From: Bacillus sp. B-jedd
Lineage (GTDB): Bacteria; Bacillota; Bacilli; Bacillales; Cytobacillaceae
Direction: 5' to 3'
DNA: 64,000 nucleotides
Assembly: GCF_000821085.1 (NCBI RefSeq)
Contig: NZ_CCXR01000001.1
Coordinates: 3,617,001 to 3,681,000 of the forward strand
Shown here: in pieces, positions 16,317-24,600 of the stretch
Layout: the number at the start of each line of letters is the position of its first letter
Numbering within the stretch: the stretch's first letter is position 1
Notes under the pieces: generated by a model
Seen by the model: only the letters and a program-made list of their open reading frames with translations
Told to the model about the DNA's origin: nothing
The model's database searches: none
Program-made: the position numbers and the translations under genes

Positions 16317-17069
16317 TTACTTTTCCAGTACTTTTTGGAGGGTTGACTGGAATTGGGCGGGCCAGGACTGGCCGTGTTGGTGGAGTTGTTTGGCTTGGGT
16401 AGGGTTGATACCGATGATGGTGATGGTTGGGCTGGTCATGTAGGTTAGAGTTTGGAACAGGTTATGGAGCTTTTGGGTGCCGCTGTCGGTGATGAGGCCG
16501 GTGGCGTTGAAATCGAATAGAATATTGTCGTAGCTGCCTTTGTAGGCGCTATGAATAACGTTGGCCGTGATGGCTTCCATTTTTTCCGCTGTCAGGTCGC
16601 CGAAAAGCGGAACGAGTGCGAGCTTTTCCGAAATGGGGATGAACGGTCCGGACAGTTGGTTCAGTCTGTTCATGGCGCCTTCAAGTTGTTCCTTTTTCTC
16701 GAAAAGTTCGAAATCTGTGTTTCTGAGTCTCGACTGAAGCGAGGTCAGTCTGGAGACTAGTTCTTCATTTGCCTTATCCGCAGGAAGTGCGACAACGTGG
16801 CCTGTACCATTGCCATCCCACTTCGAGCGCAGGCTGAACAAGGCGAGCGGCTGCTCGACCGTTTTCATATTCACTTCTACAACCGCGTCAGCTTTTGCAA
16901 AAATGAATTCGTTCAGCTTTCCATGGCTTTCCTCATCGACAAGCTGGCTGATTGTTAATCCATCCAGGAGGCCGAAAATACCCCCTGCTTCACGTGACCA
17001 GCCAATAATATCGCCATCCGGGTTGATCCGTACATAAGGGACCGGCAAAAAATCATGATTGATAGGCAT
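16317..17069 (-). CDS. PAS-STAS domain protein, RsbR-like signalling
   Basis: About 250 residues. The N-terminal PAS domain (FLPVPYVRINPDGDIIGWSREAGGIFGLLDG) lacks the Cys-containing LOV flavin motif. A coiled-coil linker (EELVSRLTSLQSRLRNTDFELFEKKEQLEGAM) leads to a C-terminal STAS domain starting at ISEKLALVPLFGDL. The order sensor, coil, STAS is that of RsbR/YtvA stressosome proteins feeding sigma-B. In the STAS part, the site expected for phosphorylation reads NATGLITDSGTQ. It overlaps the cobalamin-sensor gene by 17 bp and is the last gene of a four-gene operon. An alternative start lies at 17090. Confidence 0.75.
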   Translation of the reverse strand: MPINHDFLPVPYVRINPDGDIIGWSREAGGIFGLLDGLTISQLVDEESHGKLNEFIFAKADAVVEVNMKTVEQPLALFSLRSKWDGNGTGHVVALPADKANEELVSRLTSLQSRLRNTDFELFEKKEQLEGAMNRLNQLSGPFIPISEKLALVPLFGDLTAEKMEAITANVIHSAYKGSYDNILFDFNATGLITDSGTQKLHNLFQTLTYMTSPTITIIGINPTQAKQLHQHGQSWPAQFQSTLQKVLEK

Positions 17070-17847
17070 TCCATCGTTCTCCCGTCCCAATTGTTTTTAC
17101 CCAATTCTCAAGGCTTGAAAGGTCTTCCACTATATAAACTTCCCCGGCGTCCTCCATACTGTTGTATTTCCCGGCCATCCTTCCGCCCAGTATGATAGCA
17201 GGCCGGTTTGAAAGTTTGGAGAGCTCATTTATATACGATTTCACCATCGGCAAGTTGTAAACAATCGAAACCGACAGACCAATCACGTCCGGTTTCCAGT
17301 CGGCTGCTTTTTTTGCGGCATACTCAAGCGGCAGGTTGGGCCCAAAGTAAAGTGTATCCCAGCCGTGTTCCTCGAAAAGCAGGTGAGCCATTTTCAGGCC
17401 AAGGTAATGCGCCTCGCCTTCGACACAGAGGAACATTGCTTTTTTGACTTGCATTGAATCTGCCGGCCCTGCCGGCGGATAAAGCCGCGATATCAGGAAA
17501 TCGCAGACTCCGGTCGCGATATGCTCGTCAGCCACGGTGATTTCATTGTTTTCCCACATTTCGCCAACGTGGCGCATCGATGGGGTGATGATTTCCTCGA
17601 AAACTTCCTTCCTGGAGCGGAAACGGTTCCGGTCAAGGAAGGCCCAGGCCAGCCGCTCGTTTCCCTCAAGCAGATACCCTGTGAATTCCCGGATGCTTTC
17701 GTCTGTCAATATGATGCACCTCGTTTCGATTATTTGGGCGAACTCTTTTGCAAATCCCAGCTGTGGCTTTGAATAGCTATAATAGCTTTCCGGGTGTATT
17801 TTGAGAATTGAAAGCTCCGGTTCCCCTCTGCCTTTTTTGCAAAACAA
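17053..17847 (-). CDS. Cobalamin-binding sensor of the CarH light-sensor type, without DNA-binding domain
   Basis: Up to 264 residues. Residues 50-125 form the helical cap with W98-x9-E108-H109 (WENNEITVADEH), the motif that covers the upper axial ligand in CarH-type B12 photoreceptors. The Rossmann B12 domain follows with E145-x-H147-x-x-G150 (EGEAHYLG; the usual Asp is Glu), LSVSIVYN and ILGGRM. There is no MerR helix-turn-helix, so output must be by partner protein. The genes on either side suggest the PAS-STAS protein as that partner. The start is uncertain (TTG 17847 is only 3 bp from its ribosome site). The TTTTGCAAAA palindrome overlaps the start. Confidence 0.75.
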   Translation of the reverse strand: MFCKKGRGEPELSILKIHPESYYSYSKPQLGFAKEFAQIIETRCIILTDESIREFTGYLLEGNERLAWAFLDRNRFRSRKEVFEEIITPSMRHVGEMWENNEITVADEHIATGVCDFLISRLYPPAGPADSMQVKKAMFLCVEGEAHYLGLKMAHLLFEEHGWDTLYFGPNLPLEYAAKKAADWKPDVIGLSVSIVYNLPMVKSYINELSKLSNRPAIILGGRMAGKYNSMEDAGEVYIVEDLSSLENWVKTIGTGERWNAYQS

Positions 17848-17854
17848 AGGTCCT

Positions 17855-18220
17855 TTAATGTTGGCCGGCCAAAAGCTCGTTCCCCGCCTGGAGCGCAGTT
17901 ACGTAGAAGCAGACAAGCGCCGGATTATTGGATGAATAGTTGTGTAGAACTTCTTCGATAATGGCAAAATTATCGATTAAATGCTGCGTTGACATGCCGT
18001 GCTTTGTCAGGATGCCATTCAGCCAAAGGGCATAATCGGTGAACACAGCTTTGTCGTTCAGTTCATAGGCGGTTTTTAAATGGTTGAAATGATGTAAATT
18101 ATCTTCCTTACATTTCAATTTTCCTTTTTCGCCGTAGCGTTCAAGAAGGCCCGGCTCGCGTTCGTATATTTTCGCCGTGACGGTGTCAATGATTTGCTCG
18201 ATCGGCAGATTATTTATCAT
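17855..18220 (-). CDS. Small helical protein of unknown function, sensor candidate
   Basis: 121 residues from the ATG at 18220, which overlaps the stop of the ABM gene (ATGA). It is all-helical, with the blocks IDTVTAKIYEREPGLLERYGEKGK, CKEDNLHHFNHLKTAYELND and FTDYALWLNGILTKHGM. The His-rich CKEDNLHHFNHL stretch could bind a metal or heme, as in globin-like or hemerythrin-like sensor domains of RsbR proteins. I do not recognise a named family. Its fixed position between the ABM and cobalamin genes suggests a role in the same signalling unit. Confidence 0.5.
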   Translation of the reverse strand: MINNLPIEQIIDTVTAKIYEREPGLLERYGEKGKLKCKEDNLHHFNHLKTAYELNDKAVFTDYALWLNGILTKHGMSTQHLIDNFAIIEEVLHNYSSNNPALVCFYVTALQAGNELLAGQH

Positions 18221-18522
18221 TTTGCCACTACCTTGTACTGCCTGACGGTCGGGATGATCGCGGCGAGTTCCTGGTCCGGATAGTTTTTTTCCAAGTCGTG
18301 AATTTTTTTGAACTGGGTGCTCGTCACCCAATCGAGATAATGCTGTTTTGTTTCAAAAAGTAGCTGCACGGTAAGCTCGCCGGGCCTTTTGTCATTTTGC
18401 AAAAGAAGAAAGTCCACAAACCCTGGCGCTGTATCGACCAGCCGGGATCGGCTTTTGTAAATATTAATTACTTCATCAGCCTTTTCATCAGGCACATCGA
18501 ACGTCGAAAAAACAGAGTACAT
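18217..18522 (-). CDS. ABM-family monooxygenase (heme-degrading type possible)
   Basis: 101 residues from the ATG at 18522, with GGGGGAGAAGGG immediately before it. The ferredoxin-like fold is visible as YSVFSTFDVPDEKADEVINIY, then APGFVDFLLLQNDKRPGELTVQLLFETKQHYLDWVTS. This order (PGF, long strand, W in the helix) is typical of antibiotic-biosynthesis monooxygenases and of IsdG/HmoA-like heme oxygenases. The heme-binding His is not clear. It heads a tightly overlapping operon with the helical, cobalamin and PAS-STAS genes. An open frame before the ATG overlaps only the promoter. Confidence 0.7.
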   Translation of the reverse strand: MYSVFSTFDVPDEKADEVINIYKSRSRLVDTAPGFVDFLLLQNDKRPGELTVQLLFETKQHYLDWVTSTQFKKIHDLEKNYPDQELAAIIPTVRQYKVVAK

Positions 18523-18791
18523 CCCTTCTCCCCCTTGCAAAGCTTGTCTAACTGCCAAAAATTAGTTAGTCCTATTATAACGAACATTGTCGCCGATGGA
18601 TATTGATAAGGGTTTTAGCAAAATTTTTGAGGGTGCGCAGAATTGTAATGAGGACTAGATGGCAATACCGAAATAGCCGGGTTTTCCGGACGGATACAGG
18701 AAATTTTGGCAAACTAAAAAGAACAGATATGGGGGGAAATCGCCTAAAACAAGTAAATATTACGCCCCTGTAAAAAAAATTCCCACAAACT

Positions 18792-18834
18792 TTAATTCTA
18801 TAGTAATAAAACCTTCATAATTGGGAAGTATTAT
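18792..18834 (+). promoter_or_regulatory. Activator-type promoter with three 11-bp direct repeats (RNA A)
   Basis: TTAATT (18792), GTAATA (18803) and TTCATA (18814) are spaced exactly 11 bp apart. Nine bases follow, then TATTAT at 18829-18834. The repeats resemble PhoP boxes (TTAACA-like, N5 spacing); other OmpR-family regulators use the same geometry. Confidence 0.6.
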
Positions 18835-18838
18835 ATAT

Positions 18839-18916
18839 GTGTGGAAGAGAACCAACTTTTTCATACCCCCCTTTAATATTCCCTTTTTGTCCGGCCCCGT
18901 GCCGGACCTTTTTTTG
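18839..18916 (+). ncRNA. Small RNA candidate, C-rich family member A
   Basis: The RNA starts near 18841. A 5' hairpin (GTGTGGAAGAG 18839-18849 with CTTTTTCATAC 18856-18866) ends in six C, then TTTAATATTCCC. A terminator follows, GTCCGGC-CCCGT-GCCGGAC (18889-18907) and seven T. It has no ribosome site with an open frame. Two similar RNAs occur at 28.2 and 28.4 kb. The C runs could pair with ribosome binding sites, as in RsaE/RoxS or FsrA, but no homology to them is shown. Confidence 0.65.
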
Positions 18917-19069
18917 TTTAGACGGAGGAACCGCCCTTGCTTCAAAAAAGTGTTGGGAAAAAGAATATAATCTGTTAAAATTAGGAAAAATATCTTTTTT
19001 AAATGCCGGGGCGCCTATGGGGATGGGTCTGGACAGGAGAGAGGATATGTCAGCGGGGGTTTTTAGTAG

Positions 19070-20440
19070 ATGATAAAGAGGATTGCCTTTTGGGGAGCGG
19101 TTGTAGCTTTTGTTTTTGGCCTGAATTTTGCGTTAAATGCTGGTGTGAATAAGGCCTTAACAATGGTTAAGCCTGTAAGTTATTTTAAGGTGCTTGTGGA
19201 TGAGGAAAAGGGCGATAAGAAAATAGTTGGGAACATCACTTTCAAATACGCAGAGGGCAGTAAGAATCCTCATATAAATGTGGCCATCGATGCGGCCATC
19301 AATTCTATAAAAACAAACAAGAAACTGTTTGAAGAACTTTTTGGAAACGAGTTTCTTGATGAGCCTGTTTCGATTGTCTTGGTAGAAGACCCTGCCAAGT
19401 TAAATGAATTATTCGGCCCAACCCTGGATGGCCATATAGACGGTTCTTACGTTTTTGAAAAAAGGTCCATCTATATCGGGATTCCTGATGATGATCGTAA
19501 AATCAACCAATACAAGCAAACCATTGTACATGAATATACTCACCATTTGATTCATATGTCGCTCGTCAAATCGGGGCAACATTTTTCCGATTTGCCTGTC
19601 TGGTTTCATGAAGGGATAGCTTCGTATGTGGAGAAGAAAAGGACCGGGACTCTTTCCGATGAAATCGAAAATATGGAGAAGGTAAGTTTCAAAGAGTTAG
19701 AAACGCACGAGCAATGGGCTTCTCATCTGAAGGTACCTTATCATCCATACCTCCAAAGCAGTGTCATGGCAGGGCTCTTGGTCAAAAATAAAGTTCCGGG
19801 TGTGGTAAACCAGATTATTGAAGGCTCCAAGAAAAATAGTTTTAATGAATCCGTTTCAAAAATAACCGGCATGTCGGTAGCTTCTTATGAATCGGAAACT
19901 TTTAAAACCCTGAAGGAATTTCCTTCGATGATCATTAAGGCGAGAGGCGAGCTTAATTTCGATCATAATCCTGAAAAAGCGTTGCAATCCGCGCTTCAGC
20001 TCAACGATTTGGTCCCAAATGTCAATGAGGTCCTCAAGTTAATCGCAGATATATATGCCGCGGAGGGCGATTACGAAAACTCAATTGCTTATCTTGAGCG
20101 AACCGTGCATTTATTTCCACTTAGCGGTAATTTTCTCCTAGTGGCTAGTTATTATTTATTCACAGACTTGGATAAAGCGCTTGAAGCTTCCAAAATGGCC
20201 GTCAAGGTCGCCAATAGCGAAGACAAACCATTTTACGACAAAAAACTGAATGATTTTAACGAATTATATAAAAGCGTTCAAAATGGCAATCCTTTCAACG
20301 GATATTTATCCTTTTTGCATACTGACCCATATTTTACAGATAAAGCCAAAGTTGATCTCATTAACAGCATACTAGAAAAATACCCCGAAGCAACAAAGGG
20401 AAAAGAAGCACTACTCACACTAAAACAAAACCTGCAATAA
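19070..20440 (+). CDS. Peptidase MA-type zinc metalloprotease with TPR tail
   Basis: 456 residues with an N-terminal membrane anchor (IAFWGAVVAFVFGLNFAL). The gluzincin motif HEYTH at 154-158, with the downstream Glu in WFHEGIASYVE (Glu181), gives a full zinc site and catalytic Glu. The C-terminal third is a series of TPR-like helices (NPEKALQSALQLND, DYENSIAYLERTVHLFP, DLDKALEASKMAV). Such proteins face outside and are thought to trim cell-surface or secreted proteins. The start follows AGCGGGGG. Monocistronic, with a strong terminator. Confidence 0.85.
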   Translation: MIKRIAFWGAVVAFVFGLNFALNAGVNKALTMVKPVSYFKVLVDEEKGDKKIVGNITFKYAEGSKNPHINVAIDAAINSIKTNKKLFEELFGNEFLDEPVSIVLVEDPAKLNELFGPTLDGHIDGSYVFEKRSIYIGIPDDDRKINQYKQTIVHEYTHHLIHMSLVKSGQHFSDLPVWFHEGIASYVEKKRTGTLSDEIENMEKVSFKELETHEQWASHLKVPYHPYLQSSVMAGLLVKNKVPGVVNQIIEGSKKNSFNESVSKITGMSVASYESETFKTLKEFPSMIIKARGELNFDHNPEKALQSALQLNDLVPNVNEVLKLIADIYAAEGDYENSIAYLERTVHLFPLSGNFLLVASYYLFTDLDKALEASKMAVKVANSEDKPFYDKKLNDFNELYKSVQNGNPFNGYLSFLHTDPYFTDKAKVDLINSILEKYPEATKGKEALLTLKQNLQ

Positions 20441-20461
20441 GCTGAAATACCGCCAAAAAAA

Positions 20462-20484
20462 CTCGGTGCCCAACTAGGCACCGA
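20462..20484 (+). terminator. Terminator of the peptidase MA gene
   Basis: CTCGGTGCC-CAACT-AGGCACCGAG is followed by CTTTCC, 20 bp after the stop. Confidence 0.65.
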
Positions 20485-20498
20485 GCTTTCCACTGATG

Positions 20499-20560
20499 AA
20501 GGGGGACGATTCTACTGCTTTTATCGGCTTTAGAATGAAGCACTGGAGCCGCCCCTCACT
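20499..20560. repeat. Dispersed REP-like palindrome, copy 6
   Basis: GAAGGGGGACGATTCTACTGC pairs with GAATGAAGCACTGGAGCCGCCCC. Its end overlaps the VOC stop codon. Confidence 0.7.
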
Positions 20561-20984
20561 ATTTTGTAGCTAGAAAATGTTGTTTAAAACTTCGGCTTAG
20601 CTCGCTCCAGACATCGAATTTGTTGCCGTCGGGATCTGTGAAGACGAAGTTTCGGCCAGCGTGGCCCCTGCTTTCAATTTCGCCCACTTTAATTCCTTTA
20701 TTAATAAATTCCTTATGTACTTTTTCCAGGGCCTCTTCCCCATCCACCTCGAAAGTAAGGGAGAACCGCTCCGCACCATAGTGATCGATGAAATTGGCAG
20801 TTTGATTTTCTTTCGATTTCACGAGGAAAAAAGCTTGATTGGCAAAGTCGAGAATCGCCTTGTCAGCGTCTTGATAGTTTAGCTTGGCACCAAGAATGTT
20901 CACATACCATGTGGCAGCTTTCTCCACATCTGAAACTGGCAAATATGTTGTCCCTACTCTCAATAGTTTTCCGATTGCTATCAT
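20559..20984 (-). CDS. VOC family (glyoxalase-fold) protein
   Basis: 141 residues in two modules: LLRVGTTYLPVSDVEKAATWYVNILGAKL, then AERFSLTFEVDGEEALEKVHKEFINKGIKVG ending FTDPDGNKFDVWSE. The final Glu is the usual third metal ligand of the fold, and no first-strand His is seen. The substrate is unknown, and it differs clearly from the VOC protein at 5.3 kb. The ATG lies very close to AAGGGG, so the true start might be a few codons later. Confidence 0.8.
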   Translation of the reverse strand: MIAIGKLLRVGTTYLPVSDVEKAATWYVNILGAKLNYQDADKAILDFANQAFFLVKSKENQTANFIDHYGAERFSLTFEVDGEEALEKVHKEFINKGIKVGEIESRGHAGRNFVFTDPDGNKFDVWSELSRSFKQHFLATK

Positions 20985-21093
20985 CCCCTTCGCAATACTC
21001 TCACAGAGTATTCTTCATTTTAAGTAAAAAATCCTGCATGTCCGCACAATGCTTCAACGGGCAAAATACCCCTTCAATTACCGATAAACGAAA

Positions 21094-21608
21094 ATCTATA
21101 TAGTTGAATTTAACAATTACACCTTTTAGTATGAATAGCTGGTTGATTGGAGCTCAGGCATGTAGACTCCTCGAAAATGCTATCGCATTTCCTTCGTGCA
21201 AAGCCCATTCGAGGAAGTCGGTTGTCCTGCGGGATTGAGCGGCAAGGGGAGACCCCGCAGGAGCAACGCGACGAGGAGGCTCCACTGACGCCCCGCGGAA
21301 AGCGAAATGCCCGGAGCGGAAATCAACCACCCCATTCCCATTGGAATATTTTTTTCAACATCTATAAATTGAATAGCTGGTTGATTGGAGCTCAGGCATG
21401 TAGACTCCTCGAAAATGCTATCGCATTTCCTTCGTGCAAAGCCCATTCGAGGAAGTCGGTTGTCCTGCGGGATTGAGCGGCAAGGGGAGACCCCGCAGGA
21501 GCAACGCGACGAGGAGGCTCCACTGACGCCCCGCGGAAAGCGAAATGCCCGGAGCGGAAATCAACCACCCCATTCCCATTGGAATATTTTTTTCAACATC
21601 TATAAATT
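21094..21608 (+). repeat. MITE-like element, with a 238-bp tandem duplication
   Basis: Bases 21133-21370 and 21371-21608 read as identical 238-bp copies. Each contains GAATAGCTGGTTGATTGGAG, a CCTGCGGG/CCCGCAGG stem, GACGAGGAGGCTCCACTG and GGAGCGGAAATCAACC. The left flank has CTATATAGTTG and the right end CAACATCTATAAATT, degenerate versions of the terminal repeats of the 34.65-kb element. Compared with that element, about 50 bp extra (TCGAAAATGC to GGAAGTCGGTTG) sits after the first 40 bp. No coding capacity of its own. Confidence 0.8.
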
Positions 21609-21620
21609 GAAATGAAACTC

Positions 21621-21652
21621 AAAAAACAGGGGAACTCAATAAGCTCCCCCTG
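21621..21652 (-). terminator. Terminator of the GH20 gene
   Basis: On the minus strand, GGGGAGCTTATTGAGTTCCCC is followed by TGTTTTTTG, just after the stop codon. Confidence 0.7.
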
Positions 21653-21665
21653 CTTCGGCACCGCT

Positions 21666-24600
21666 TTACCCTTTAAACGCCGCGATTTTTTCCTCCAACG
21701 TTTTAGTTAAAGTATGGTAGTTGACGGGTTGTTTGTCGGGTGTAGTGAAATACCCTTCCATATCGCCCACTGCTTTTTGCAATTCAGTTCGGGCTGTTTG
21801 TTTTGCCGGGTCTTCCGGCTGTGCCAAAAGTTGCTTGGCTTCGGCTAGCCGCTCGGATGCTTTTTTGGCGCTGTACACCTCGAGCTCGTAGATACTGTAG
21901 CCGTAGCTGGTTGCTCTTTTAGACATCGCGACCTTCACGAATTTCGCGTTAAGATCCTTCACATGAATGACATCCGCAAGCCGCTTGCTGCCGTCATGAG
22001 TATAGGAATGGACCTTTTCAAAATTGACCCCGTCATTCGAGACGAGCAAGTCATACTTCGCCGCGCGTGCCGACTCCCATTGGATAACTACCGTGTCAAA
22101 ATCGACTGCCTCCCCAAGTTCGACCATGAGCCACTGATTTTCTATTTGCTCCGCAGGGATCCCTTTGTACACGGAACCCCAGCGTGTCGTAATATTCCCG
22201 TCTGTCGCCAGCCTCGCTGCCTGGGCAGAGCTGTATTCCGTTGAGGCGGTTGCTGTTTTGCCTGCGGCGACATTTACAGGAGCGCTGATTGTCACTTTAA
22301 AGGCATCCAGTTTTTGCAGAAGCTTCCCAACCAGGACATCAAACGTAAAGTAGTCACGCTCTTCCCCGGCCAGATACTTTTTCAGTTCATCCTTCGCGGC
22401 CAATAGCCCGTCTCGTTCTGCGGCCCCGCTTGCATCTTCAGGAACCACATTCAAAAGATGCTCAGCTTCATCAATCCACTTTTGCCCAAATTCAAAGCCT
22501 GTGTTCCCGTAGATTTCGACTTCAAAAATGCTGTAGCCATACGTGGTGTTGCGTTTATCCATGTCGACTTTCAAATATTTCGCCTCGACGCCCTTTAGGT
22601 TGATTGTGTCAATGCTTCCGTCCGAGGAGCTGAGTTTAAACTGATGGACCTCTTCAAAGTTCACGCCGTCATTTGAGGCAAGCAGCTTGTATTCCTTGGC
22701 CCTCGCCGTTTCCCAGAATATCTTGACCATATTCAGGTCATACGAATCATCCAGTTCGATCATGATCCACTCGTCGTCCTTCTGAGCTTCGGTTTTACCC
22801 CGGTAATTCGATGACCAACGTGTTCCCGAGTTTCCATCGACCATGAACGACGCTCTTTGCGAGGAATCGTATTCGGATGACGCCGTTGCCTTTTGCCCAA
22901 TGGCAAGATTTTTTTGCAGGCTATTTTCGAGCCCTTTATTCATGATTTCCAAGTTATCAATCGTGCCCTTAACGCCAAACCCGATTTTTTCGACTGGCAA
23001 AACAAACGTACTAGAATCATTGCTGCGTCCCTCGAGTTTATTGTACTGCCGTGAAGTGGAAACCTTCTTCCCATCGACGAACAAATTCGTTTCCCGGTTG
23101 TCGCCAACGAGGATCACATGGTGCCACTCCTCTTCCGGCAGTGCATAATCGTGAGTGAAGGCGTAATTCTCAAATTTTGTTTTGCTGCCATCAGACGTTT
23201 TCTCGTTCCGCTCGTAGCCAATTTTGCCTGTATCGTTAAAATTCAGGTAAAGGCTGCCATCTTCCCCGGTGAACAGAGTGGCATCAGTGAGTGAACCCTT
23301 ATCCAGCTTAATATCGAACTGGACGCTGTAAGGGAATCCGACCGACTGGAACGGCAGCTCCAAATAGCTCTTTCCGTCCAGCTTCAGCGCCTTTCCAGAC
23401 TTGCCATCTACAACCGCGCCTCCGTGGATCACAGCGTCATAGCCATTCCCGGACAGGTCGACCGCCCTCTTGCCTTTCACTTTTTCAAAATCATATTTCA
23501 CAACCATATGGGAAGCCGACTCGACAAACCTTGCCGGATTCGCAAGTGGGCTGCTATGCTGGACGGCCTTTACCCTCTCCATGAACTCATCGGAATTCTG
23601 ACCCTCAGTCTTTTCCCCATACCACGTCTTTTCCGCGATCAGCATGACCGCATCCTTATAGCGGTCAAAAATATCAAAGCTTGAAAGCCCGCCGGTATAG
23701 GCAGTCAGGTCATTCCAAAGTGCGACAGCGGCACCTTTTGTCTGTGGGTGGGCGAGCGGCATTTCCGCGCTTCCCAATCCGCTCGATTTTGTGTTCAGGA
23801 ATTTATTGACTTCAAATGTTTCGTATTTAGCCTTAATATTCAGGTAATCAGGAAAACCAGCGTTTCCGAGCGGAACAATGTACAAATCCGTTCCATTCGT
23901 GTTGATAATGTCATAGCCCAGATCGTACATTTCCTTGACATCGGACCAGTAAGGCGCCCAAATATTCATCGTCGCTTCACTACTGACCGGCGTCACTCCA
24001 TTGAAACCATTCTTGCCAATCGAGCCCCAAAGCCTTGAGCGATAGCCTTTATCGTTCACATAATTGATGAAATGGTCGGTATAATCGCGCATTTCCTCGG
24101 AGTACTTCTTGTCGTACTCATCGGTCCCGATATGGAACTGGTCGCTCAGGAAAACACGGTTCGGATCATTGATATCCTTGCCCAAAAACTCATCAAGCAG
24201 CGATTCGATAAACGGGTAGACGATCGCCCTCTTTTCCGGAGTAGTGATGTCCAAGTATCCCCTCGGGCTCGAGCGCATCAAATCGGGATTCACAGCCCGG
24301 AAGCTCTCCGCATGATACGGCGTATCAATTTCCGTCACGATATCGATCCCGTACTTCTTCATGTTTTTCTGGTAGGCAATATACTCTTCTTGCGTATAGT
24401 AGCCATCCTTCGCATTGATTTCCGGATACTTTTTGCTCTCGACCCGGAATGCTTCATAATTGGCACCGGCGCGGAAATCATTGATATGCATGTGCATTTC
24501 GCTAAGCTTGAACCAGGCCATGTATTTCGTCATTTCCTCGACATACTCAAGCGGAATGTACATCCGGCCGACATCGATCATTCCAGAGCGGATTTCATAC

